Shown here: in pieces, positions 1-10,500 of the stretch
Position numbering within the stretch: the stretch's first letter is position 1
Layout of the letters: the number at the start of each line of letters is the position of its first letter
NCBI GenBank assembly: GCA_005240105.1
Contig: SBAT01000102.1
Coordinates: 1-26,943, forward strand
Reading direction: 5' to 3'
Source of the DNA: Chloroflexota bacterium
GTDB taxonomy: Bacteria > Cyanobacteriota > Vampirovibrionia > Obscuribacterales > Obscuribacteraceae
Length of the DNA: 26,943 nucleotides
Notes under the pieces: model-generated
Databases searched by the model: none
Seen by the model: the letters and a program-made list of their open reading frames with translations, nothing else
Told to the model about the DNA's origin: nothing
Made by a program: the position numbers and the translations under genes

Positions 1-58
1 GTCTTAAATTTCCCTTCCGAATCTCGACTTCTTGCCAACTGCTTTCGGCTCCAAAACA

Positions 59-373
59 TTATGGGTGCGGGGTTATAGCAATTATTGTGATGTAACTTAC
101 TGCATTCTTTTTTGTCTTCGGCGGATAGTAGCACCAAAAGATCCGATAGGCTGCCGGGGTCTGGTTTTCAGCATAAGCCTCAAAGACTTCTACGCTGTCA
201 GGACCCACCAGTGAATCGTATTTGTGGGTGTTCAGGCTTGGATAGGTCGGATCATTGCTAAGGAGGCGCAGTGCTTTTTTTACAGACTTATAGCGCTTTT
301 GTAGATTTTTACTTGTGCTCAGTACGTCTAGCTGTGTGGCGGCTTCTGGAGTGTACTTGAGTTCAAATGGCAA
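59..373 (-). CDS. RelE/ParE-like toxin of a type II toxin-antitoxin pair
   Basis: A 104-aa basic protein. The N-terminal pattern is FELKYTPEA, the middle has a Lys-rich helix (KSVKKALRLL), and the C-terminus (AYRIFWCYY ... ITIIAITPHP) has the beta-strand pattern of small RelE/ParE-fold proteins common in cyanobacteria. Known family role: ribosome-dependent mRNA cleavage or gyrase inhibition; which applies here cannot be told. The start is TTG at 373: the in-frame codon just before it is the TAA of the upstream antitoxin gene, so no earlier start exists, and a GAGG lies about 9 nt upstream. Zero spacing to the antitoxin gene implies translational coupling. The assignment rests on pattern recognition, with the gene pairing as support. 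Confidence 0.6.
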   Translation of the reverse strand: MPFELKYTPEAATQLDVLSTSKNLQKRYKSVKKALRLLSNDPTYPSLNTHKYDSLVGPDSVEVFEAYAENQTPAAYRIFWCYYPPKTKKNAVSYITIIAITPHP

Positions 374-655
374 TTATTCGTCCTCATCTTCTATAGGACC
401 AAGGTCGATGGTGAGGAGATGTCCGGCTTGAGCCTGTGAGATGCCGCGCTTGATTGATGCAATCCTTTCTGGGTTTTCGTAGATCCAAGCTTCATCCGCT
501 GGTACGGTCTTCACTGGGTCAAGCAAAATCTGTCCACGATCGTTTTGCAGCACCTTGTACCGCACTCCCTGTGGAGTTGTAATAGAAGGTCCTAGGCTAA
601 CCCGATGTTTGCTGTCGGGTTGTGTTTCTTTGCCTGTGTCATTCCAATTAATCAC
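374..655 (-). CDS. Putative antitoxin of the RelE-like pair
   Basis: A 93-aa acidic protein encoded directly upstream of the toxin; its TAA abuts the toxin TTG. The C-terminal segment (ERIASIKRGISQAQAG followed by an acidic tail) matches the tails of cyanobacterial antitoxins, where a helix of the form NPExxASxKRGxxQA wraps around the toxin. No clear DNA-binding motif is seen in the first 60 residues. The start is GTG at 655, with GAGG about 10 nt upstream and a TGA in frame just before that. The antitoxin-first gene order is the usual one. The operator palindromes upstream suggest autoregulation. Confidence 0.55.
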   Translation of the reverse strand: MINWNDTGKETQPDSKHRVSLGPSITTPQGVRYKVLQNDRGQILLDPVKTVPADEAWIYENPERIASIKRGISQAQAGHLLTIDLGPIEDEDE

Positions 656-684
656 TAAGGGATTACCTCATCTTGAATAGATCC

Positions 685-713
685 ATTTTATATGAGGTGG
701 TCAATTCCCACAA
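685..713 (-). promoter_or_regulatory. Candidate TA promoter overlapping a palindrome
   Basis: On the minus strand a TTGTGG box (708-713) and a TAAAAT box (685-690) are 17 bp apart and about 30-35 nt upstream of the antitoxin GTG. The -35 box lies inside the perfect inverted repeat at 706-719, so a dimer bound there would block it. Sequence pattern only. Confidence 0.4.
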
Positions 714-738
714 GTGGGACAATCCCACAAATTGTGGA
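706..738. repeat. Two adjacent palindromes, candidate TA operator
   Basis: TCCCACAAGTGGGA (706-719) is a perfect inverted repeat with a 2-nt centre. CCACAAATTGTGG (725-737) is a second palindrome reusing the same CCACAA half-site. Starts are 19 bp apart, about two helical turns, as in cooperative antitoxin operators. Confidence 0.45.
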
Positions 739-785
739 CAAGCAAACTTAATTGTAGTGAGCTAAGTTCCACCTGCGGTCACTGA

Positions 786-871
786 GTGAAGTGTTTACCG
801 CTCCAGTGAAGCATTTTCCACCGGATAGGTTATAATGATATAAATTCCACCCTGGTGAAAGATTTTCCACC
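786..871 (+). repeat. Three iterons GTGAA-N-TTTCCACC upstream of the Fic gene
   Basis: Copies are GTGAAGTGTTTACC (786-799), GTGAAGCATTTTCCACC (806-822) and GTGAAAGATTTTCCACC (855-871). The half-site TTCCACC occurs four times, at 767-773, 816-822, 845-851 and 865-871. The last copy touches the Fic start codon. The second and third copies flank a TATAAT box. Each copy is also nearly self-complementary (GGTGAAA ... TTTTCCACC). Confidence 0.5.
831..836 (+). promoter_or_regulatory. Candidate -10 box for the Fic gene
   Basis: A consensus TATAAT lies 36 nt before the ATG and between two iterons. No convincing -35 box is seen 16-18 bp upstream, which would fit an activator- or repressor-controlled promoter. 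Confidence 0.35.
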
Positions 872-2422
872 ATGAAGCACGCATTCTCTACACCCGCAAT
901 ATTTCAAGAAAAACAGGTACCTTCAGGAGCATCCTTGATAGGTCTGTCAGCATTGGTGCAAACTTTGGAGGTCGAGGCACCAGTTCGCAAACCGTCGTGC
1001 GTTTCTAAGCAGCGAATAAAGGAACTAAAGAAGGACACTGGTGAATGGCGAATCTTTGATAGCAAGTATGCCGTGGAAGACACAGTCACAGCACATCTGA
1101 CGTTTTCCTTGCGTCATGAAGATCTAGATCTTCTCGTGCTGAAACTTGTCTTCGCAGCTCTACCAGAAAAGGAAATTACTAGTTACGTTAAATCTGCCCC
1201 CACGGGTCCAATAGTCAGACGTGTTTGGTTCCTCTATGAGTTCCTCACGGGCAAGCGTTTAAATGTGCCAGACTCTGGAAAAGTTACAACTATAGATCTA
1301 CTCGACAGCGAAGATTATTTTGTCAGTGAGGGAATTGTTTCTACCAGACACAGAATTAGAAATAATTTGTTGGGCACACAAGGCTTCTGCCCAGTCATAA
1401 GACGGACAGATGTTATCAATCAACTTATCTCAAAACGCCTATCAGACCGTGCCCATAATATGATACGCACCATAAGCACGGCGTTAATTGCCAGGGCGTC
1501 GAGTTTCTTGCTGCTTGCAGATACACAGGCAAGCTTTGCTATTGAAGGAGAACGCCTGCCAATTAATACCAAAGAGCGTTGGCTCAGGGCTGTTCAGCAA
1601 GCGGGCAAACACCCGTTGAGTAAAGATGAGTTGAACAGGTTGCACAGTATTTTGATTGGTGACTATCGCTTTATAAAACCAGGGCTCAGAACGGATTCGG
1701 TTTTCATCGGCGAGAGATTTGAAAACGAGCCAATTCCAGAATTTATCGGTGCTAGACCGCAAGACCTGGATGATTTAGTAAATGGTTTGGTCGCTGCTAG
1801 TTTACGGATGAGCGAGTCCAGCCTTGATGCGGTTGTGCAAGCCAGTGCGATTGCTTTTGGCTTTATCTATATTCACCCCTACGATGACGGCAATGGAAGA
1901 TTGCATCGCTGTCTAATACATCAGATTCTCCAAGAGAGGAAATTTAGTCCTGCTGAGCTGGTATTTCCTATTTCTTCCGTGATGCTTAAATGGATAGATG
2001 AATATAAAACCGTTCTGCAAAATCATTCACGGCCGTTGATGACTTTTATAAACTGGGTACCAACGGAGCGAGGCAACGTCGACGTTAAAAATGATACGGC
2101 TGACTTATACCGTTATTTTGATTGTACTGAAGCCGCGGAATTCCTCTACCGTTGCGTCGAGGAAACGATCGACGAGGACATACCTCGTGAAATTGATTAT
2201 TTGACCCGGCATGACAAAGCCATGCAACAGATTTTGAATCAGATTGAAATGCCGAACAGACTGGCGGAAGATTTCATAATGTTCATGCGTCAAAATAAAT
2301 GGCAATTGCCGAAGAGGCGGCGCAATGATGAGTTCAAAGAACTTACGGGACCAGAAGTGGAGTCTCTGGAATCTATTGTAAGAACAGCATTTGATGGCTT
2401 TGAAGCTGAATCATCTCGTTAA
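872..2422 (+). CDS. Fic family protein, probable AMP transferase with inhibitory helix
   Basis: A 516-aa protein. The Fic core motif HPYDDGNGRLHR lies at residues 335-346 (H335 catalytic, N341/R343 nucleotide binding). Residues 221-226 (SFAIEG) match the class II inhibitory motif (S/T)xxxE(G/N), whose Glu (E225) blocks productive ATP binding in characterised Fic proteins. The N-terminal 190 residues include TGPIVRRVWFLYEFLTGKRL (about 111-130), a segment I recall from other ~500-aa Fic proteins. The last ~170 residues are helical, of unknown role and may bind DNA or a target. The expected reaction is AMPylation of a target hydroxyl, or its reversal. ATG 872 is chosen as the first Met in frame; no good Shine-Dalgarno sequence is seen because an iteron occupies that site. 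Divergent from the TA pair, in an accessory context. Confidence 0.85.
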   Translation: MKHAFSTPAIFQEKQVPSGASLIGLSALVQTLEVEAPVRKPSCVSKQRIKELKKDTGEWRIFDSKYAVEDTVTAHLTFSLRHEDLDLLVLKLVFAALPEKEITSYVKSAPTGPIVRRVWFLYEFLTGKRLNVPDSGKVTTIDLLDSEDYFVSEGIVSTRHRIRNNLLGTQGFCPVIRRTDVINQLISKRLSDRAHNMIRTISTALIARASSFLLLADTQASFAIEGERLPINTKERWLRAVQQAGKHPLSKDELNRLHSILIGDYRFIKPGLRTDSVFIGERFENEPIPEFIGARPQDLDDLVNGLVAASLRMSESSLDAVVQASAIAFGFIYIHPYDDGNGRLHRCLIHQILQERKFSPAELVFPISSVMLKWIDEYKTVLQNHSRPLMTFINWVPTERGNVDVKNDTADLYRYFDCTEAAEFLYRCVEETIDEDIPREIDYLTRHDKAMQQILNQIEMPNRLAEDFIMFMRQNKWQLPKRRRNDEFKELTGPEVESLESIVRTAFDGFEAESSR

Positions 2423-2501
2423 ATAGTGACTAGTCTGGGTGCTGACCACTTCCGATCTAGCGTCATGACACATTGCGTCTATTCTTGGTTCCTTAATGAA
2501 G

Positions 2502-2518
2502 ACGGTATTTAAAACCGT
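2502..2518. repeat. Short inverted repeat in the Fic-recombinase gap
   Basis: ACGGT-(ATTTAAA)-ACCGT forms a 5-bp stem with a 7-nt loop, 124 nt upstream of the recombinase gene. Its size equals a tRNA anticodon arm, but no other tRNA arm can be folded around it. It may be a weak terminator for the Fic gene or a recombinase-related site. Confidence 0.3.
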
Positions 2519-2625
2519 GTTGACTTTCAATCACTCCTCTAAAAATGTCGCGCAGATAACCTTGGCAATTCGCGGATTGAACTTTTTGCCACCCAAAACC
2601 GTCTTAAGGTAAAGGGGGTAAACAT

Positions 2626-3495
2626 ATGGGTATGACATTTGGGCGGCTCGCGGAGCTTTACATCGAAAAATATGCCAAGCATCACACCAAGCGCTGGCAG
2701 GATACGCAGGACAATTTCACTCGCCATTTTTCACGCTGGTCACAGCTCGATGTTTCTTCAATCAAACGCGCAGAAGTACAAGATTGGGTTGACGACCTGG
2801 CGGCAAACAGTGGCATCTATCTTGCCAACCGCTGCCACGACACCATGCGTGCTGTAATAAATTGGGGCATCAAGAGAGAATATGTGCTTCCGCCGAATCC
2901 ATGCATCGGAATTGACCGCTACAAGATGAGACCTCGTGATCGCTTTGTGCAACCAGGTGAAGAGTTAGAACGCCTTGCCGCAGCAATCAACGCCGAGCCA
3001 AATAGAACCATGAGGGACTTCTTTTGGATGTGCATTTACACTGGAGCAAGACGTTCGAATGTATTGACTATGCGTTGGGAACAGATCGATTTCACATTAC
3101 GCATCTGGAAAATTACCGATACAAAAAATGGTGATGTCCAATTTGTTACTCTCACTTACGAAGCACTTGATCTGCTTAACAAGCGAAAACTGGATACTGG
3201 CGGCGACTGGGTTTTTCCAAGCGGTCGCCTTCCAGGAAAGCCGTTTGGGCATCCAAGATTCGCTTGGGCACGCATCCTTAAGAGAGCAAATATTCAAGAT
3301 TTACGGATCCACGATTTAAGACGAACTATGGGCAGCTATATGGCGATTATGGGAGTAAGCCCAACAATTATCGGCAAAGCTCTCGGTCATAAATCATTGC
3401 AGGCGACAGCTGTTTATACCCGTCTTACTCAAGAGCCGGTGCGGGAGGCAATGCAAAACGCGCTGTCTGTTTTTCAAAAGGGAAAGGTGCCATAA
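2626..3495 (+). CDS. Tyrosine recombinase (phage/island-type integrase), lacking arm-binding domain
   Basis: A 289-aa protein. The core-binding SAM-like domain covers about 1-95 and the catalytic domain about 105-275. All catalytic residues are visible: R142 (TGAR), K167 (TKNG), H229 and R232 (HDLR), H255 (LGH) and nucleophile Y264 (AVYTRL). Relatives of this P4/prophage-like type usually carry about 100 extra N-terminal residues (arm-type DNA-binding domain); here the protein begins where that domain would end. ATG 2626 has a strong AGGGGG 8 nt upstream and TAA closes the frame at 2605-2607, so the short form looks genuinely expressed rather than misannotated. It marks the left part of the window as mobile or formerly mobile DNA. 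Confidence 0.85.
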   Translation: MGMTFGRLAELYIEKYAKHHTKRWQDTQDNFTRHFSRWSQLDVSSIKRAEVQDWVDDLAANSGIYLANRCHDTMRAVINWGIKREYVLPPNPCIGIDRYKMRPRDRFVQPGEELERLAAAINAEPNRTMRDFFWMCIYTGARRSNVLTMRWEQIDFTLRIWKITDTKNGDVQFVTLTYEALDLLNKRKLDTGGDWVFPSGRLPGKPFGHPRFAWARILKRANIQDLRIHDLRRTMGSYMAIMGVSPTIIGKALGHKSLQATAVYTRLTQEPVREAMQNALSVFQKGKVP

Positions 3496-3524
3496 TTGCC
3501 TCCACTATAGATGAGGGACTATAA

Positions 3525-3962
3525 ATGAGATTAATTGCTCGCATTGCCGTGGCCGGCTCTGTGCTTGCCCTGACAGCATGTACATCAAACCCCAATCCGC
3601 CAGATCAAGCAGGCAGTCAAGTCTCTAACCCCGCCGCCCAAAGTGCATCTGCCGACAACGGCTGCAAGGATTTTCCGGTGCCGCTCTACCCGTCCACGAC
3701 GGAGCTTTCCTGTAGTCAAAGTGGTGACAGGTATACAGCCTCGATAGAGACGAATGACAGCATCGAGCAGGTTACTGAGTTTTATCAAACGCAGGCTCAA
3801 TCAAGCGGCTGGACGAAAGATCCAGATCCACTGATTAGCCCGGAGCATACTGTTGTTAAAATCACCAAAGGTCCCGGTCACGCAGTGATAAGCACCTTTC
3901 TAGGTAAAGACAAAAAGGGCTGCAGTTTTCAGATTAACGCTTTTCCGAAGGGCAATCCGTAG
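3525..3962 (+). CDS. Small secreted lipoprotein, unknown function
   Basis: A 145-aa protein. The N-terminus has Arg residues, a hydrophobic run and a lipobox LTAC with lipidation Cys at residue 19, followed by a Pro/Ser/Asn-rich linker to about 45. The mature domain (about 46-145) starts CKDFPVPLYPSTTEL and contains a DSIEQVTEFYQ helix and GW, a pattern seen in small lipoproteins where 'lPLYPGA' is followed by a phrase like 'DS.E.V..FY...L...GW'. Two Cys pairs might form a disulfide. GAGGG lies 8 nt before ATG 3525. Not recognised as a named family. Confidence 0.65.
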   Translation: MRLIARIAVAGSVLALTACTSNPNPPDQAGSQVSNPAAQSASADNGCKDFPVPLYPSTTELSCSQSGDRYTASIETNDSIEQVTEFYQTQAQSSGWTKDPDPLISPEHTVVKITKGPGHAVISTFLGKDKKGCSFQINAFPKGNP

Positions 3963-4061
3963 TACCGAGACATTACGATTTCCTGAAATTTCCTGCCGCT
4001 GAGCAACTTAAGTCCTATTTCTGCGTCTTAATCCTTAAGCCCAGACTAAGGAGGCAATACC

Positions 4062-4418
4062 ATGCACGCCAGTCATTCCCTTCGCTTTTTAGCCCTGTTT
4101 GGGGCATTGTCGATGTTTGCAGCAACCCTGCCGGCCGACGCCCAGTACTACAACGGCTATCGAACGTCACGTCAGGAGCGCCATCAATACCGCGCCAATC
4201 GCCATCTCGGGGCAGCAGTGTACCGCGGCGACACATTGGGACGGATTAACGACGCCCACGCCCGTGGACTTATTTCCGCGGAACAACTCAATGGACTAAC
4301 TCTGCAATATCACAGCGCAATCGCTAACGATCAAAGATTCGGTGGAGCCTTGCACATGAATGCTTTGGAGCAGAATTTGGACCAAGCAATCTATGGCGGA
4401 AGAGGCTTTCGCTTCTAG
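4062..4418 (+). CDS. Small secreted protein, unknown function
   Basis: A 118-aa protein with a signal peptide (hydrophobic 9-22, likely cleavage ADA|Q after residue 27). The mature part is Arg/Tyr/Asn-rich (YNGYRTSRQERHQYRANRH), then helical, with a short 'GLISAEQLNGL' turn-helix. A related turn, 'GELTFKEAAAL', occurs in the small periplasmic protein at 24030-24377, so the two may share a theme. The start has a near-perfect AAGGAGG (4048-4054) 7 nt before ATG 4062. Followed by a large inverted repeat. Confidence 0.65.
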   Translation: MHASHSLRFLALFGALSMFAATLPADAQYYNGYRTSRQERHQYRANRHLGAAVYRGDTLGRINDAHARGLISAEQLNGLTLQYHSAIANDQRFGGALHMNALEQNLDQAIYGGRGFRF

Positions 4419-4435
4419 ACCACCGTCCGATATCA

Positions 4436-4490
4436 AATTCAAGCAAACTACGGTATTCTTAACCTAGAAATACCGCTATTTGCTTGAATT
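4436..4490. repeat. 55-nt two-stem inverted repeat upstream of the glucan synthase gene
   Basis: The outer stem is 12 perfect pairs (AATTCAAGCAAA 4436-4447 with 4479-4490), followed by a 3x3 internal loop (CTA/CTA), an inner stem of 7 pairs (CGGTATT 4451-4457 with 4469-4475) and an 11-nt loop. There is no T-run after it, so a simple intrinsic terminator is not supported on the plus strand. It ends 44 nt before the TTG of the glucan synthase gene, so it could be a leader structure or a large operator. Confidence 0.7.
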
Positions 4491-4534
4491 CGGCGACTGA
4501 ATAGAAGGTACGATGTTCTATTTGGAGAGATGCC

Positions 4535-7500
4535 TTGATTGTTAGCGACGAGCTGCCCTTACGTTCTGAGTTGTTCAGTGCTGACCAGATGGAGCAGCAT
4601 GGCAATATTCTGGCGGATTTGCACAAAATACGGGTCGGACGTACTTCCGACAGGCTGCTTCAGCGGCTGTCAGAAAACGAAGCGGTTCTTGCCGAAGCGT
4701 GCAGTGTGCTCACTAAGGCAATTAATGCCGATCGTCGAATTACGCCTGCCGGCGAATGGCTCTTAGATAATTTCTACCTGATTGAAGAGCAAATTCGCAC
4801 GGCAAAGAGGCATTTACCGAAAGGCTATAGTTGGGAATTGCCTAAATTAGCTGAAGGTCCCTCGGCTGGTTTGCCTCGGGTCTATGACATTGCCTTGGCG
4901 ATCATTTCCCATGGCGACGGTCGGGTAGATCCGGAAATACTTAGCAGGTTTGTCTCTTCCTATCAAAGAGTGACAGAGCTCAAACTAGGCGAACTCTGGG
5001 CGATTCCCATTATGCTGCGCCTGGCGCTCATTGAAAATCTCAGGCGCGTGGCATTGCGCATGAAAGCCGGCATGGTAGAGCGCGACCTGGCGGCCTTTTG
5101 GGCTGACAAAATGATTGATGTTGCGCTCAACGATCCCACGAATCTAATTTTGGTAATTGCCGACATGGCGCGCTCACAGCCGCCGATGGTTAGCGCTTTT
5201 GTGGCCGAACTGGCAAGACGTCTGCAAGGACAAAGTTCTGCTCTTGCTTTGGGACTTACTTGGATTGAGCAACGCTTGTCCGAAACAGGTTCCACTATTG
5301 AACAATTAGTCCAGGCAGAAACCCAACTGCAAGCCTCCGATCAACTCTCCATTAGTAATACCATTGGTAGCTTGCGATTTCTAGGCTCTATGGACTGGCG
5401 CAAATTTGTCGAGAGTCAAAGTGTCATTGAGCACATCTTATCGGAAGACCCACAACACGCTTATAGCAAAATGGATTTCGCCACGCGCGATCATTACCGG
5501 CATGTTGTGGAAAAAATTGCTACTAAGAGTGCGATGTTGGAAGGGGAGATTGCTCGCGCAGCTATAAAGCTTGCCGCAGAAGAAAATGAGACCAATGGCA
5601 ATCAAGATAGGTCCAAGCATGTTGGTTTCTACTTAATTGATGATGGGCTTACTCAATTAGAAAAATTGGCTAATACCAGGAATTCAATTTGGTCGTTGGT
5701 TAAGCAAGCACCACCCCTTTTTAGTTATCTCATCTCGATTGCGCTTGTTACGCTCATTCTTAGCTGGTACTTGGTCGAGATTGCTTCCCAAGATAATTTG
5801 CCCATTTGGTTGCTTAGCCTTGTTGCATGTATCTGCGTGGTCAGCGTCAGTCAATTGGCCGTCTCTCTGGTTAATTGGCTAGCGACGCTATTAGCTGCGT
5901 CTGAACCCATACCAAAGATGGATTTTTCAGAAGGCATCCCGTTGGAAAATGCAACCATGGTTGTTGTACCGACGATGATTTCTACTGCCGACAGTATTAA
6001 TGACTTGGCAGAAGCATTGGAAGTGCGCTTTCTGGCCAATCGCGATGAACATCTCTATTTTGCTTTGTTGACAGACTTCTTGGATGCTGCCAGTGAGACT
6101 TTACCTGAAGATAGAATGCTTTTAGAACAGGCAGAGGATAAGATCCGAGAACTCAACGATAAGTATCCAAACGGTACAGACAAGTTTTTTCTCTTCCATC
6201 GCCCACGAATATGGAATGCTAAAGAGCGTGTTTGGATGGGTTACGAACGTAAGCGTGGCAAACTCTCCGATTTAAATGCTCTCTTGCGTGGGAGCAATCA
6301 TAACGAAAGAGCAGAGTGCCCGCGCTTTTCTTTGGTCGCAGGTGATTTGAAAGCGTTACCGAAAATCAAATATGTCATCACCTTGGATACGGATACGCAG
6401 CTTCCGCGCGACACTGCCCGACAATTTGTTGGAGCCATGGCGCACCCGTTAAATCACCCGTATTATGACGACAGTAAAGAGCGAGTAGTTGCCGGATATG
6501 GAATTCTTCAACCACGCGTTGGGGTAAGTTTGCCTGGCACAAATAGATCGCGGTATGCAGCTTTAAATGGCAATGAGCCGGGCATAGATCCCTATACTCG
6601 TACAGTCTCTGATGTCTATCAGGACATTTTTCGGGAAGGTTCTTTTATAGGTAAGGGAATTTATGATGTTGATGCTTTTGAGCAAGCATTGAACGACCGC
6701 TTCCCGGAAAATCGCATATTGAGCCATGATCTGCTGGAAGGTTGTTATGTACGCTCCGGGCTTCTAACTGATGTGCAGCTGTATGAAGAATATCCTGCTT
6801 CCTACCTTGCCGATGTGAGCCGCCGTCACCGTTGGATTCGTGGCGACTGGCAAATCGCTAGTTGGCTATTGCCTAATGTTTCTGATGGACTACCACTCTT
6901 GGCGCTCTGGAAAATATTTGACAATCTCAGGCGGAGTCTAGTTACACCGGCTCTTGTATCCATGTTTGTGCTGGGTTGGATAGTTTTGCAACCAACATGG
7001 CTTTGGACGCTAGCGGCATTGGCAATTATGTTTGTGCCGCCGTTAATATTCTCCATTTTAGATCTGGTCAGGAAGCCGGAAGATACTTTGTGGCAACAGC
7101 ATGTGGCGGACACTTGGAATTCAGCGGTACGCCATTTGTTTCAATCGTGTTTTACTCTGGCGTGTCTACCATTTGAAGCAGTTTTTAGTCTTGATGCGAT
7201 CCTAAGGACTATCTACCGCATAACCGTTAGCAAAAGAAACCTGCTTGCTTGGAATCCGTCGGATTCACTCTTCCATAGAAATGGTAGGAGACTGATTGAT
7301 TTGTGTTTGCAAATGTCCGGCGCGCCATTGATTGCTGTATCAACTGGCATCTATCTTTTAACTGCCAGACCGGAAGCGCTTGTATTTGCTTTCCCAATTT
7401 TAACTTTGTGGTTTTTCGCTCCGCTAATTGCCTGGTGGATAAGCCGACCGGTAATTCCGCGTGAAGCGTTGCTTACATTCGATCAAATTTTGTTTTTGCG

Positions 7501-10500
7501 TAAGATAGCCCGTCGGACCTGGGCATTTTTTGATACGTTTGTGGCGGCAGGCGATAATTATTTGCCGCCGGACAATGTGCAGGAATTACCAATTGCTGGA
7601 GTGGCCCATCGCACGTCGCCAACAAATATGGGACTGTCGCTTTTAGCTAATTTGTCTGCTTATGACTTTGGCTACATTCAAGTGAGCGAATTGGTTGAGC
7701 GGACTTATAAAACTCTGACCACAATGCATCGACTTGAAAGACATAGGGGTCATCTGTACAACTGGTACGATACCCTTACGCTAAGACCTTTGCCGCCACG
7801 TTATGTCTCCACAGTGGATAGCGGCAATCTTGCTGGGCATCTCTTGACTCTAAGTGCCGGACTGACGGCAATCATCGATGAATCGATAATCTCGAACAGC
7901 ATATTCGACGGTATGCAGGATACGTTGGGAATACTAAGCGAGAGTCTGGGCGAGACAACAATTCCTCAGTTGACTGTGGTTGCTTATCAAATCAAGAATG
8001 CTCAGCTGGCAGTACCGGCTAATCTAGCGGCCATGCACAGCTGCCTTGCCGGGCTGGCCGAATCAACCGCCGAATTGGCCGGTGTCCTGGAGAAAAACCA
8101 GGCAAGGCAATTGCTGCAAGACGCTTGTGATCCAACCAGCCAAATTGGCTACTGGTCCTATGCCTTGGCGCAACAAGCATCATCAGCTTTGAACGAGCTT
8201 GTGTATCTAGCACCGTGGATAACCTTGCCCGGACTGTATGATGCGGATATGGAGACTGCTCGTCTTGATTCGGCGCCAACCTTGCGTGAGATAGCAGGCA
8301 TATACTCGCAGGCGTTTTCCGATGTGCAGCAAGATTATGACTTAGTTGCCACTCCTGACAAGAATAGACGCCAGGTGGAGCTACTGGTCCTTATGTCTGA
8401 AGCTAGTAGGCGAGCAAAAGAAAAAATTTCCGCTATTGAACAACTTGTATCGCTGGCAGATGACTTGGCAGATATAGAATATGAATTTCTTTACGACAAG
8501 AGCAAGCGACTTTTAGCTATTGGCTATAATGCCGAAGACCGTCGGACCGATTCAAGTTACTATGACTTGCTTGCCTCGGAAGCTCGGCTGTGCAATTTTG
8601 TGGCTATTGCTCAGGGAAAATTACCTCAGGAAAGTTGGTTTGCCCTTGGTCGTTCGCTGACTATTGCTGCCGGAGAGCCGGTGTTGTTCTCCTGGAGCGG
8701 CTCAATGTTTGAGTATCTAATGCCGTTGTTGGTGATGCCGTCTTATGCCAACACTCTTTTAGATCAGACTTATCAGGCAGCCATGGCCGCGCAAATTGAA
8801 TATGGCAAGCAACGCAAGATACCGTGGGGTATTTCGGAGTCCGGGTATTATGCGGTTGATGTCCATCTCAACTATCAATACCGTGCTTTTGGTGTGCCGG
8901 GCTTAGGTCTCAAGCGCGGACTGGCTCAAGATCTGGTCATTGCACCGTATGCGACAGCACTTGGACTGATGGTGGCACCGGAAGCATCCTGCCATAACCT
9001 GGAGAGGCTTGCTGGTGAAGGATTCGTCGGCAAATATGGTTTTTATGAAGCAGTTGATTACACTACTTCGCGTGTGCCGCGCGGGCAAAACCATGCGGTC
9101 GTTCGCTCATTTATGGCGCACCATCAGGGTATGACCTTGCTTTCTCTGGCTCACTGCTTGCTGGATAAGCCAATGCAAAGGCGATTTGAGTCTGATCCGG
9201 CGTTCAAGGCGACGATGCTTTTGTTGCAAGAACGCATACCTAAAGCCAGTGCCTTCCAATTGCAGTCAGTTGAGGCTTCTACATTGGATACGAGATCCAA
9301 CAATGATGAAGCCCCGGTGCGCTACTTCCAGACAGCTGATACTAAACATCCGGAAATACAGTTATTATCCAACGGTAGATATCATGTGATGATGACCAAT
9401 GCAGGTGGTGGTTACAGTAAGTGGAAGGACATGGCTGTGACACGCTGGCGTGAGGATAGTACTTGCGACAACTGGGGCGCGTTCTGCTACATACAAGACC
9501 GAAGCAGTGGTGAGTTCTGGTCGAATGCGCATCAGCCAACTCTTAAGAAAGCCGACAGTTACGAAGCAATTTTTTCTGAAGCTCGGGTGGAGTTTCGCCG
9601 GCGTGACAAGGATATTGATACACACACGGAAATTGTTGTTTCGTCGGAGGATGATATTGAGGTCAGACGCGTACGTATTACCAACCGGTCGCGGCAACCC
9701 AAGCATATAGACATAACGAGTTATGCGGAAGTTGTTTTAGCAAACGCTATTAATGATTCTTTGCATCCGGCTTTCAGTAATTTATTTGTGGAGACTGAAA
9801 TTATTGAAGAGAGCCAGGCCATTGTTTGTCATCGTAGGCCACGTTCGGTGGATGAGCGGCCGCCCTGGATGTTCCATCTGATGTCCGTGCACGGTGCAAG
9901 CAGTGGCGTAGTTTCTTATGAAACTGATCGCATGAAGTTTATTGGACGGGGAAATTCAATTAGCGATCCTCAGGCAATGTATCAGCCTATTCTTTCAGGC
10001 AGTCAGGGTTCAGTGCTCGATCCGATAGTTGCCGTTCGTCATCAACTGACAATTGATCCCGAAGAGTCAATTACGGTAAATATCATCACAGGAATTACTG
10101 ACAGTCGAGAAGCTTGTTTTGCACTGATGGATAAATATCAAGATCGCCGTCTTACGGATAGAGTGTTCGACATAGCCTGGACGCATAGCCAGGTAGTCCT
10201 TCGGCAACTCAATGCTACTGAGTCCGATGGACAGTTGTATGCGCGCCTGGCTAATTCGGTAATCTATGCCAACCCGGCTTTGCGTGCAGATGCCGGCATC
10301 CTTATGAAGAACCGTCGTGGACAAAGCGATCTCTGGGGTTATGCAATATCCGGCGATCTGCCAATTGTGCTTTTGCAGATAAGCGATCTGGAAAATATTG
10401 AACTGGTAAGGCAGCTAGTGCAAGCGCATGCCTACTGGCGCTTAAAGGGACTGGTTGTTGATCTTGTTATATGGAACGAGGATAAGGCCGGTTATCGTCA

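Noticed and set aside
786..871. CRISPR-like repeat array
   Set aside because: Units are 14-17 nt with spacers of 6 and 32 nt and are part of the Fic promoter; no cas genes are present.
2502..2522. Anticodon-arm-like hairpin with TTGACTTT after it, resembling a tRNA-Leu fragment that could be an integrase att site
   Set aside because: The loop would give anticodon TTA on the plus strand, and no acceptor, D or T arm can be placed on either strand. Kept only as an inverted repeat.
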